DNA of 46,179 nt from an uncultured Bacteroidales bacterium. Its GTDB lineage: Bacteria; Bacteroidota; Bacteroidia; Bacteroidales; Muribaculaceae. The translations under genes and the position numbers were made by a program. How positions within the stretch are numbered: position 1 is the stretch's first letter; every line of letters starts with the position of its first letter. Where the stretch lies: contig CADADP010000015.1 of NCBI GenBank assembly GCA_902786725.1, positions 1 to 46,179 on the forward strand, given 5' to 3'. The notes beneath the pieces were generated by a model. That model was given only the letters and a program-made list of their open reading frames with translations. It was not told where the DNA came from and searched no databases. This document shows, in pieces, positions 24,406 through 31,479 of this stretch.

Positions 24406-25962
24406 TCAATTTCTATTTGTCGGCTTCAACCATGGCATTTCAGTCAACCAACCATTCAATTTAGCTTTTTCGTATGCACGGTGAGCATGTTTAATGAATT
24501 TAGTGACTGAGGTATATTTTTTTGCTTCTTCAAACACAGCTTCTCTCGTCCACCTTCTTCTAATTGGTTTTAGCCAAGGCATTTCATCTAACCATCCGTT
24601 TATCAGCGCGATGCCGTAAGCGCTTCCATTTCCTTTTTCAAAAGCGCCTCTTGAAGAATACTTTTTTGCTTCTTCGATTATAGATTCTTTCGTCCATGAG
24701 CGATGACGCGGCTTTAGCCACGGCATCTCATCAAGCCAATGGTTTTGTCGGGCAATCACATAACCTCGACTGCATTTCTGTTTGAATTCAGACCGAGAAC
24801 TGTATTTTCTACTTTCAGCGAAAACCTGCTCTCTACTATAAAACTGATTGGGTACCCTTTGATAAGGTAGTGGCAAGTCTTTAGACCATCCATTTTTTAA
24901 TGCGGCGCTATAACCAGCAGGACACTTTTCCTCAAATTCAACTCTTGAAGAATATTTTTTGCTTTCCTCGATGACTCTTTCTTTAGTCCAGTAATCATTA
25001 GGCATTTGGTCATAAGTGAGCCATGTCATTTCTTCTACCCAATTATTCTTACGAGCTGCTTGATACGCGCTGGCGTTTCCAAGCCCGAATTCTCCAAATG
25101 TCCTATATTTCTTACTCTCTTCAAGAGTTTTTTCTTTAGTCCATTTGATAAAGCCACCACCGAGTGAACCGATATTCACTCCAGTCTTTCCGCGGTTAAT
25201 GATGAAATAACCAAGTGCAGCATATTCCTGAACAAAGTAGTGTTCCCAATACTGACTTTCTGCTGGGAGAAGTTTGTCTTTCAAAATGATTGGCTGAGGA
25301 ATATCAGCAAGGTGACTGTCAAAATATTCCTTTAATGAGTCCGTTCTATATTTCCCGTCTAAGTTTCGATGTTCTCTATCCCGTCGTTTCAGATTACTTG
25401 TTCGTCCGACATAACATGCCATGTTTTCTTCATCGATGTAAACATAAACCAGATGTTTTCTGACTTGCTTTATTTCTTTTAGAACTGGAGTCCTCAGCCA
25501 AGTCATTTCATCTAGCCATTTATTTTGGAGTGCTGCCTTATATGCGCCAGCTGAATTTTGTTGAAATTCAATTTTTGATGAGTACTTTTTGCTCTCTTCA
25601 AGACATTCTTCTTTAGTCCACTTTTTGTGGCGCATTAATGCAAGCCATGTCATCTCGTCTAGCCATCCGTTGTCAACGGCAGCCGTGTACGCGCCAGATG
25701 CTTTTCTTTGAAACTCGTTTCGTGTAGTATATTTTTTGCTTTCCGCAAAGCAATCTTCCTTTGTCCATTTTATATGAACTTTCAACGGAAGCCACACCAT
25801 TTCATCAAGCCAATCGTTTCTTTTAGCAGCCATGTATGCACCAACGCATTTACGTGCAAATTCAGTTCTTGAAGTGTATTTGCGAGATTCTTCAAATACA
25901 GCCTCTCTTGTCCACATACGTACTTGGGGAATATGCCACACCATTTCTTTTAACTCAGCCAC
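24406..25962 (-). CDS. GIY-YIG-like nuclease domain within eight ~43-residue repeats
   Basis: A 518-residue protein from a GTG at 25962 (ATG at 25944 is an alternative). Eight imperfect repeats occur at residues 16-58, 65-107, 114-156, 273-315, 324-366, 374-416, 422-464 and 470-512. The pattern is W-T-[KR]-E-x5-E-[SA]-[KR]-K-Y, then x-F, G/S-A-Y-x-A-A, N-x-W-L-[DE]-E-M-x-W-L. Between repeats 3 and 4, residues 170-262 resemble a GIY-YIG nuclease: LVYVYID, YVGRTSNLKRRDREHR with the putative catalytic Arg, AESQYWEHYF with a candidate metal Glu, and INRGKTG. The repeats may be small helical DNA-binding modules. The gene is AT-rich against its neighbours. It may be a homing or mobile nuclease, but this is unproven. 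The first residues (LKEMVWH) look like the tail of a lost earlier repeat. Confidence 0.8.
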   Translation of the reverse strand: MAELKEMVWHIPQVRMWTREAVFEESRKYTSRTEFARKCVGAYMAAKRNDWLDEMVWLPLKVHIKWTKEDCFAESKKYTTRNEFQRKASGAYTAAVDNGWLDEMTWLALMRHKKWTKEECLEESKKYSSKIEFQQNSAGAYKAALQNKWLDEMTWLRTPVLKEIKQVRKHLVYVYIDEENMACYVGRTSNLKRRDREHRNLDGKYRTDSLKEYFDSHLADIPQPIILKDKLLPAESQYWEHYFVQEYAALGYFIINRGKTGVNIGSLGGGFIKWTKEKTLEESKKYRTFGEFGLGNASAYQAARKNNWVEEMTWLTYDQMPNDYWTKERVIEESKKYSSRVEFEEKCPAGYSAALKNGWSKDLPLPYQRVPNQFYSREQVFAESRKYSSRSEFKQKCSRGYVIARQNHWLDEMPWLKPRHRSWTKESIIEEAKKYSSRGAFEKGNGSAYGIALINGWLDEMPWLKPIRRRWTREAVFEEAKKYTSVTKFIKHAHRAYEKAKLNGWLTEMPWLKPTNRN

Positions 25963-26351
25963 GCTGTAGTACTGATGGAAGTCTCGAGAATGTCGTCAAT
26001 GAACGGAACAATAGTTTCAAAGAATTTAGGGTCTCTGACGATTTTGTTGTATTTAAGATCATCCACATCTTTGAAATCTCGCGTTGCGCGAAGCATTTGG
26101 AAACCGAGGCTGTGAATGGTAAATACTTTCACAGGTTTGTTTGCTTTGTGAAAACGCTTCTGGAGTTCTTTGCGAATGCTCACGTTAAATGCGCAGTAGA
26201 GCACATCGTTGATGTTTTGAACATGCTCCACGCGGCCCATTAGGGTTGTGGTTTTTCCTGCACCTGCCACGGCATTGATAATGCCATTGCCTGTGCCGCT
26301 CTCTACGAAACGGTAGATGTGCTCTTGTGCCGGTGTCGGTTTTATTGCCAT
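25950..26351 (-). pseudogene. Truncated UvrD-type helicase N-terminus
   Basis: A 133-residue frame with Q motif PTPAQEHIYRFV, Walker A NAVAGAGKTTTL, motif Ia-like YCAFNVSIRKELQKRF and VFTIHSLGFQML, which fits the first quarter of a superfamily 1 (UvrD-like, phage-type) helicase. It stops after FIDDILETS with an unrelated tail ISTTAWLS. Motifs II to VI are absent and no remainder of the gene is found downstream. Its end overlaps the start of the GIY-YIG-repeat gene by 13 bp in another frame; a -1 shift near 25977 would join the two frames. It is probably a deletion or insertion scar, though a programmed fusion cannot be excluded. The sequence is AT-richer than the flanks. Confidence 0.75.
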
Positions 26352-26410
26352 TTCTAATACGGTTTAAGTAAGGAGGTCCGGGCCTCATTGTGGGGTCGAT
26401 ATGAGGTTAA

Positions 26411-26423
26411 CCCAAATTTTGGG
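26411..26423. repeat. Short perfect palindrome upstream of the helicase fragment
   Basis: CCCAAATTTTGGG contains a 6-bp inverted repeat around one base. It lies between the CBM9-like gene stop and the helicase fragment. It could be an operator or a weak terminator for the CBM9-like gene; nothing decides between these. The rest of 26352-26435 shows no other feature. Confidence 0.3.
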
Positions 26424-26435
26424 ATAATGAAGTGC

Positions 26436-27089
26436 TTATTCGTCAAAGTGGATTAAGCCAAAGTCTTGCGGACGATGGAAGTCGGGCTTGGGCGAGGTGA
26501 CCGGTGCCCATGAGATGAAGTGCATGGTGGAGAGCCGGTCGCCGCACTTGTAGAAATTGATGTGCGCTTGGGTTCCGGAAAGCGAGTGGATGTCATCGCA
26601 GAAGAAAGCCTCGACGGGGATGACGAGTGAAAGTTGCCACTCGGCCGGAGCCGGCATTTCGTTGAAAGTATCGCTTCCGAGCGAAGATTGTGTGAGGATG
26701 ATGTCGAAGACGTTGTTTGGCGGTAGCCGGCGCTGCGTGCGGTCGGGGCCATACTTGATGAGGAAAGCGCCTCTCGCGTTGCACTCAAGGTTGTAGTAAT
26801 CTTGACCGTTGAACGAGATAAACATCTCGCAGCAAGAGTCTTCCCAAACTCTGCCACCACATGACTCGGTGGCGCGTACGGTTTTTTCGTTTACGGCAAA
26901 CTGCAGAATCAGCTTGTTGCCGGTGTGCGCCAGTCGGAAGCGGACGTTGGGGGTGTAGGGAAACAGTTGTGGCCAGTTGTTGCATTGCAGGAAATGCCAT
27001 TGCGCATGGTTCCGTTCCAGGATATCGCCTACGTGTGATACTTGAATAGGTTGTGTATGGGTTATGAGTGGTGCGGTAATATGTTTCAT
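26436..27089 (-). CDS. CBM9-like (DOMON-fold) protein without signal peptide
   Basis: A 217-residue protein resembling 'carbohydrate-binding family 9-like' proteins of Bacteroidales. It has a beta-sandwich pattern with KLILQFAVNEKTVRATESCG, VWEDSCCEMFISFNGQDYYN and the C-terminal INFYKCGDRLSTMHFISWAP. In CBM9 modules the domain binds the ends of xylan or glucan chains, but the binding residues have not been checked here. There is no signal peptide or lipobox, so it may be cytoplasmic and its ligand is uncertain. It lies between the accessory island and pckA, whose terminator separates it from that gene. No promoter of the usual form is seen. Confidence 0.72.
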   Translation of the reverse strand: MKHITAPLITHTQPIQVSHVGDILERNHAQWHFLQCNNWPQLFPYTPNVRFRLAHTGNKLILQFAVNEKTVRATESCGGRVWEDSCCEMFISFNGQDYYNLECNARGAFLIKYGPDRTQRRLPPNNVFDIILTQSSLGSDTFNEMPAPAEWQLSLVIPVEAFFCDDIHSLSGTQAHINFYKCGDRLSTMHFISWAPVTSPKPDFHRPQDFGLIHFDE

Positions 27090-27106
27090 GAGATTTGGTG
27101 TAAAGA

Positions 27107-27136
27107 CAGAGCCTGCGAAGTATTTCGCAGGCTCTG
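27107..27136 (-). terminator. pckA terminator
   Basis: A perfect 13-bp stem (27107-27119 with 27124-27136, 4-nt loop) lies 37 nt after the pckA stop. The minus-strand side continues with a short T-rich stretch. Confidence 0.8.
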
Positions 27137-27172
27137 AATATTTAAGTTAAGAATTCATTCTGTGAAGAATAA

Positions 27173-28786
27173 TTACAACTTGGGACCGGCAGCAACCAGA
27201 GCCTTACCGGCTTCGTTGCTCTCGTACTTCTTGAAGTTGTTAATGAAGCGTGAGGCCAGGTCACGTGCTTTCTCTTCCCACTGAGCAGCATCGGCGTAAG
27301 TGTCGCGCGGGTCGAGGATGCCCGGGTCCACACCTTCGAGCTGAGTGGGTACCACAAAGTTGAAGTAAGGAATGGTCTTGGTTGGCGCTGCGTCGATGCT
27401 GTGGTTGAGAATGGCATCGATGATGCCGCGAGTGTCGCGGATAGAGATGCGCTTGCCTGTTCCGTTCCAGCCGGTGTTGACCAGATAAGCCTTAGCACCG
27501 CTTTGCTTCATGCGCTTAACCAGTTCCTCGGCATATTTAGTGGGGTGCAGCTCGAGGAATGCCTGTCCGAAGCAAGCGCTGAATGTGGGTGTAGGCTCGG
27601 TGATGCCGCGCTCGGTACCTGCGAGCTTAGCTGTGAAGCCGCTGAGGAAGTAGTACTTAGTTTGCTCCGCATCAAGAATGGACACCGGAGGCAGGACACC
27701 GAAAGCGTCGGCGCTGAGGAAAATCACCTGCTTGGCAGCCGGAGCGTGGCTGATGGGCCGCACGATGTTCTTGATGTGATAGATGGGGTAGCTAACGCGA
27801 GTGTTCTCGGTAACGCTCTTGTCGGCGAAATCGATTTTGCCGTTCTCATCGACTGTAACGTTCTCGAGGAGTGCGTCGCGTCGAATAGCGTTATAGATGT
27901 CGGGCTCAGCCTCGGCGTCGAGGTTGATAACCTTAGCGTAGCAGCCGCCTTCGAAGTTAAACACACCATTATCGTCCCATCCGTGCTCGTCGTCGCCGAT
28001 AAGTTTGCGCTTCGGGTCGGTGCTGAGCGTGGTCTTGCCTGTTCCGGAGAGGCCGAAGAAGATGGCAGTGTTTTCGCCATTCATGTCGCAGTTAGCGGAG
28101 CAGTGCATAGCAGCGATGCCCTTGAGCGGCAGGTAGTAGTTCATCATAGAGAACATACCCTTCTTCATTTCGCCGCCGTACCAAGTGTTGATGATGACCT
28201 GTTCGCGGCTGGTGACGTTGAAGACCACAGCTGTTTCGCTGTTAAGCCCCAGCTCCTTATAGTTCTCGACTTTAGCCTTGCTGGCGTTGTAAACGATGAA
28301 GTCGGGTTCCTGGTCGAACTCTTCCTCGTTTTGTGGTCGGATGAACATGTTGGTCACGAAGTGTGCCTGCCATGCAACTTCCATGATGAAGCGAACTTTC
28401 ATGCGCGTGTCCTTGTTGGCACCGCAGAAACCGTCAACCACATAAAGTTTCTTGTTGGAGAGCTCTTTCTGAGCGAGTTCCTTAACGGCAGCCCAAGCCT
28501 CTTTAGAAGCGCGCTTGTTGTCGTTCTTGTACTCATCGCTGGTCCACCAGACGGTGTCGTGAGAAGTCTCGTCGTCAACGATGAACTTGTCTTTAGGCGA
28601 GCGTCCTGTGTAAACGCCGGTCATTACGTTGATAGCGCCGAGTTCGGTCTCTTGTCCCTTGTCGAAGCCTTCAAGGCCCGGCTTAGTCTCTTCGTTGAAG
28701 AGGACCTCATAAGAAGGGTTGTAGAGGACCTCGGTGGTTCCAGTGATTCCGTACTTAGCCAAAACTGACTTGTCGAATTTTGCCAT
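27173..28786 (-). CDS. pckA: ATP-dependent phosphoenolpyruvate carboxykinase
   Basis: A 537-residue enzyme interconverting oxaloacetate + ATP with phosphoenolpyruvate + CO2 + ADP. In Bacteroidales it often runs in the carboxylating direction during fermentation to succinate and propionate. Motifs are [28 protein letters not shown], the P-loop [15 protein letters not shown] and the ATP-form signature [20 protein letters not shown]. The length matches the ATP-type family (about 530-540). It has its own promoter and a strong terminator. A large reverse-strand open frame across it (27401-28768) is a codon-bias shadow. Confidence 0.97.
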   Translation of the reverse strand: MAKFDKSVLAKYGITGTTEVLYNPSYEVLFNEETKPGLEGFDKGQETELGAINVMTGVYTGRSPKDKFIVDDETSHDTVWWTSDEYKNDNKRASKEAWAAVKELAQKELSNKKLYVVDGFCGANKDTRMKVRFIMEVAWQAHFVTNMFIRPQNEEEFDQEPDFIVYNASKAKVENYKELGLNSETAVVFNVTSREQVIINTWYGGEMKKGMFSMMNYYLPLKGIAAMHCSANCDMNGENTAIFFGLSGTGKTTLSTDPKRKLIGDDEHGWDDNGVFNFEGGCYAKVINLDAEAEPDIYNAIRRDALLENVTVDENGKIDFADKSVTENTRVSYPIYHIKNIVRPISHAPAAKQVIFLSADAFGVLPPVSILDAEQTKYYFLSGFTAKLAGTERGITEPTPTFSACFGQAFLELHPTKYAEELVKRMKQSGAKAYLVNTGWNGTGKRISIRDTRGIIDAILNHSIDAAPTKTIPYFNFVVPTQLEGVDPGILDPRDTYADAAQWEEKARDLASRFINNFKKYESNEAGKALVAAGPKL

Positions 28787-28855
28787 AATAGTTTGAATAT
28801 TTAAAGATTAATTAAATGTTTTTGAGTTGTATCTGACCGTTGTCATAGACAGGTG

Positions 28856-28863
28856 CAAAATTA
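28856..28863 (-). promoter_or_regulatory. -7 box of pckA
   Basis: On the minus strand TAATTTTG fits TAnnTTTG, about 70 nt before the pckA ATG. The -33 element is not clear. Confidence 0.5.
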
Positions 28864-28938
28864 CACAATAATTTGATTTATGCGTAATAAATTATAGAAA
28901 TTTTTCTTTAATTTTTGTGAATACCTGTCGGAGGTGTC

Positions 28939-28974
28939 AAAAAAAACGCGACCGAGGAGTGTTCCTGAGCCGCG
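28939..28974 (-). terminator. Terminator after tRNA-Ala(CGC)
   Basis: On the minus strand a 12-bp stem with G:U pairs and one mismatch (28963-28974 with 28947-28958, 4-nt loop) is followed by an uninterrupted run of T (complement of the A run at 28939-28946). It lies 18 nt after the tRNA 3' end. Confidence 0.85.
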
Positions 28975-28991
28975 TAAGGTGGTGGATGGAG

Positions 28992-29064
28992 TGGAGTATA
29001 GCGGACTCGAACCGCCTACCTCTACAATGCGAATGTAGCGCTCTACCAGATGAGCTAATACCCC
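28992..29064 (-). tRNA. tRNA-Ala (anticodon CGC)
   Basis: A 73-nt cloverleaf on the minus strand beginning GGGGTATTAGCTCATCTGGT. The anticodon stem CTACA/TGTAG encloses TTCGCAT with anticodon CGC, reading GCG. The acceptor stem has G3:U70, the alanine identity pair, and a discriminator A. CCA is not encoded. Most of the body is identical to tRNA-Ala(GGC) at 9042. Confidence 0.95.
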
Positions 29065-29075
29065 ATTTCGGGGTG

Positions 29076-29107
29076 TAAAAGTAGTAACTTTTTCGTGACC
29101 GGCCAAA
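29076..29107 (-). promoter_or_regulatory. tRNA-Ala(CGC) promoter
   Basis: On the minus strand TTTG (29104-29107), a 20-nt spacer and TACTTTTA (29076-29083), one base off the TAnnTTTG box, 11 nt before the tRNA. Confidence 0.6.
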
Positions 29108-29197
29108 TTTTTGTGGGGATAAGTGGTGGATAAGTGGTGGGAAAGTCTCGGAAAAGTGTCTGTTGATGGGGGGGTGCTTGAAATGCAGAAAATGACA

Positions 29198-29257
29198 TTG
29201 ACAAGGGTGGCCGGGTTATGTATCTTTGCATCGGTTAAAGGAAAGAGTTCTTTGACA
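29198..29257 (+). promoter_or_regulatory. Orphan promoter followed by a boxA-like element
   Basis: TTG (29198-29200), a 20-nt spacer and TATCTTTG (29221-29228) form a full promoter pointing right. It is followed by GTTCTTTGACA at 29247-29257, which resembles the boxA antitermination element of Bacteroidota rRNA leaders. No gene lies downstream on this strand: the transcript would enter the 3' end of the first DUF5722 gene antisense. A small stem (GCTACG with CGTGGC, about 29273-29300) follows. Confidence 0.5.
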
Positions 29258-29331
29258 TGATGGTAGGAATATGCTACGAGAGTCTGAAAAGAGCCGTGGC
29301 GGGCAGTAACAGGCGTTTCCGTAGGTGAGCC

Positions 29332-31458
29332 TTAACGGTGGAAGATTTGGTCCCAGCTGTCGATACCTATGACCTTGAGATAGGGTGCGAAGACTTCGTC
29401 TTCTCGTGGCGTGTCGGCCGCTTGCCAGACGAACCATGCCGGTTTGCGGTGGTAAGGGTGAGCCTTGTCGTTGCCTGAGTATCGCAGGCCGAGAAGCAGG
29501 CCGAAGTCGGTGCTATAGTCGAATGGCGAGTACCACATAAAGGAGTCGATACCCGGCAGCGCGTTGGCCTTTTTCCAGGCGTAAGCCGCGCCGGCGGCCT
29601 GCAGAGTGAGATTACGCTCGGAGTTGTCCATACTGCTGATGCCGTTTTCGCAAAGGAATACGGGGCGCTTGGTGGTGTTTTTGAAGAAATGCCGCGCGTC
29701 TAAAGCCCAATCGTTGAGAACTTCGAGGTTTTTGAATGTGACTTTGGGCGAGCTTTGGTCGAATGTGACGACCGGTGGCAGGTCTTTGGCCCAGAAGTCG
29801 GGCTGATTGTCGGGGTAGGGGTGTGCTCCGACGCCCCACCAGAAGTCGCCTTCGGTGGCAGAGGAAAGCAGAATGTTGCTGAGCATGTTGCGAGCTGGAT
29901 ATTGTGAGCCGTTGGAAGAAGTACGCGCCCAGTTGTGCTCAAAGACAGCGAGTATGGCTGCGTTTGGGTCGTACTGCTGCAATGTGTATGCCATGACCCT
30001 CATGAGACGAGTGTAGTAGTCGGTGAAGTACATTTCAGGCGCGTTGTCGCCCAGATTGCACCACATAATGTTGGCGTTAACCTCGTTTTGAGTTGCCCAA
30101 ACGTGTATTCTGCGTCCCGGCTTGCTGTATCGGTCGCCGATGAAGTTGAGGCAAGCCGCCACGGCATTAAGCCCTTCGGGAGTGGCAATGTTCATAGCAC
30201 ACTGGTATCCGCCGTTGCATTGCGGATGCAGCAGAACTCGCGAAACGACGCTGTCGGTCCAGTTGAGGTTGGGCGGGTAGCACCTGACGTAGCACAAGAC
30301 GTGGCATCCGTGCTGATTGTAGTTGCTCACCATATTGTCGGTGTTCTTGACTTGGTTAGCGTCGGCGAAATATGTTTTTCCGCCATAGGAAAATTCAATG
30401 TCGTCGGGGTTTATGCGAGTGAGGTGAAAAAAGCTGTTGAGCGTGATGCCGATTCCTAAAGTGCCACAATGAATTGTGTCGATGTCGATAATGCCGTCTT
30501 TGTCGGGCCAGGTGCCGATTCCCAGCATGCCTTTCTTGTTGAACGGCTTGTGCTCGGGCGGGTTGGCTTTAGGCGTGATAGTGGAGGCGTAGCGAGCGTG
30601 TGATGCGATATCGTGTGATGTCCCGGATTGTCGGATAATCACCCACTTAGAGAGCAATCTGTCGTAGTTGAAGCCGTCGTAGCGGGCGTTACGTTTCACT
30701 TGCACTGTGAAATTGCGCTCGGTGATGGGCCCGGTGAAAGCGAATTGCTTGAGTTCTGTGAGGTTCTGGTAGGGCAGAACTTCGGCCAGACGGTAATTGC
30801 CGCTGCCGTCGGTGGTGCCTGAGATTGTGATGTGGAAATCGGAGACTTTAACGTCGGTTACCCGGCACGAATATGATGAATTTAGATATGCGGTGATGTT
30901 GTCGCCAAGCATCTCCTTGTAGTGGAGGTCGGCGTCGGAGCGTGCTTTGGAAGCGATTTCGGCTTTAGTGGGTTGCCGCACGATGAGGTTTCGAAAGGAG
31001 ATGCGCTTGTCGGGGTCGTTGCCCCAGTCGAGACGTAGGTACCAATTCCCGTTAATGTCGCCCCACGATATGCGTTGGCGAATGTCGGCAATCGGCAGGG
31101 AGAAGGTGCTCCAAGAGTGGTCGTGTGTGGGCTTGAGCTCATATATTCGGACTGAGTTTTTCTCGTTGAGCTCGGGAGCGAAAAATATCTGAAATTCAGA
31201 AATGCCGGTGTCGCTTTGGTACTCAAAAGAGAGGACGCTGAGCGCAGGGTCGAGAACTGCTCCGTGGGGCAGGCAGGCGATGATTTGCGGGTCTCGGCCT
31301 TGAGTGATGATAGAAGTGACACCAGATTCCGTGTGGTACTGAGCCGAGCAGAAGCGTGCCGACTCGTGCTTAACGTTGAGGCTGACTTGCGCATGAGCGT
31401 TAGCCGTGAGAAATGTGGCGAGAGCCACAAGCAAGATGTGCTTGAGTATGTGGCGCAT
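29332..31458 (-). CDS. DUF5722-type putative glycoside hydrolase, signal-peptide form
   Basis: A 708-residue exported protein with a signal peptide ending ANAHA|Q near residue 23 and no lipobox, so it is periplasmic or secreted, unlike its two neighbours. Residues about 25-165 form a beta-sandwich-like N-terminal domain. From about 185 to the end is the DUF5722-like catalytic part, fitting a (beta/alpha)8 barrel. N458-E459 in WATQNEVN and E604 in VFLCENG match the acid/base Asn-Glu and nucleophile positions of clan GH-A. FEHNW and FWWGVGAHPYP are also conserved. It follows the next DUF5722 gene by 21 nt in an operon within the PUL. The substrate is unknown. Confidence 0.82.
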   Translation of the reverse strand: MRHILKHILLVALATFLTANAHAQVSLNVKHESARFCSAQYHTESGVTSIITQGRDPQIIACLPHGAVLDPALSVLSFEYQSDTGISEFQIFFAPELNEKNSVRIYELKPTHDHSWSTFSLPIADIRQRISWGDINGNWYLRLDWGNDPDKRISFRNLIVRQPTKAEIASKARSDADLHYKEMLGDNITAYLNSSYSCRVTDVKVSDFHITISGTTDGSGNYRLAEVLPYQNLTELKQFAFTGPITERNFTVQVKRNARYDGFNYDRLLSKWVIIRQSGTSHDIASHARYASTITPKANPPEHKPFNKKGMLGIGTWPDKDGIIDIDTIHCGTLGIGITLNSFFHLTRINPDDIEFSYGGKTYFADANQVKNTDNMVSNYNQHGCHVLCYVRCYPPNLNWTDSVVSRVLLHPQCNGGYQCAMNIATPEGLNAVAACLNFIGDRYSKPGRRIHVWATQNEVNANIMWCNLGDNAPEMYFTDYYTRLMRVMAYTLQQYDPNAAILAVFEHNWARTSSNGSQYPARNMLSNILLSSATEGDFWWGVGAHPYPDNQPDFWAKDLPPVVTFDQSSPKVTFKNLEVLNDWALDARHFFKNTTKRPVFLCENGISSMDNSERNLTLQAAGAAYAWKKANALPGIDSFMWYSPFDYSTDFGLLLGLRYSGNDKAHPYHRKPAWFVWQAADTPREDEVFAPYLKVIGIDSWDQIFHR

Positions 31459-31479
31459 AAATGGAAGGTTGAATTTTGG

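Noticed and set aside
26373-26379. AAGGAGG resembling a Shine-Dalgarno on the plus strand
   Set aside because: No start codon or open frame follows on that strand; it lies upstream of a minus-strand gene fragment.
27401-28768. 455-codon open frame on the plus strand across pckA
   Set aside because: It lies fully antisense to a gene with complete PEP carboxykinase motifs; its composition is that of a codon-bias shadow and it has no recognisable domain or promoter.
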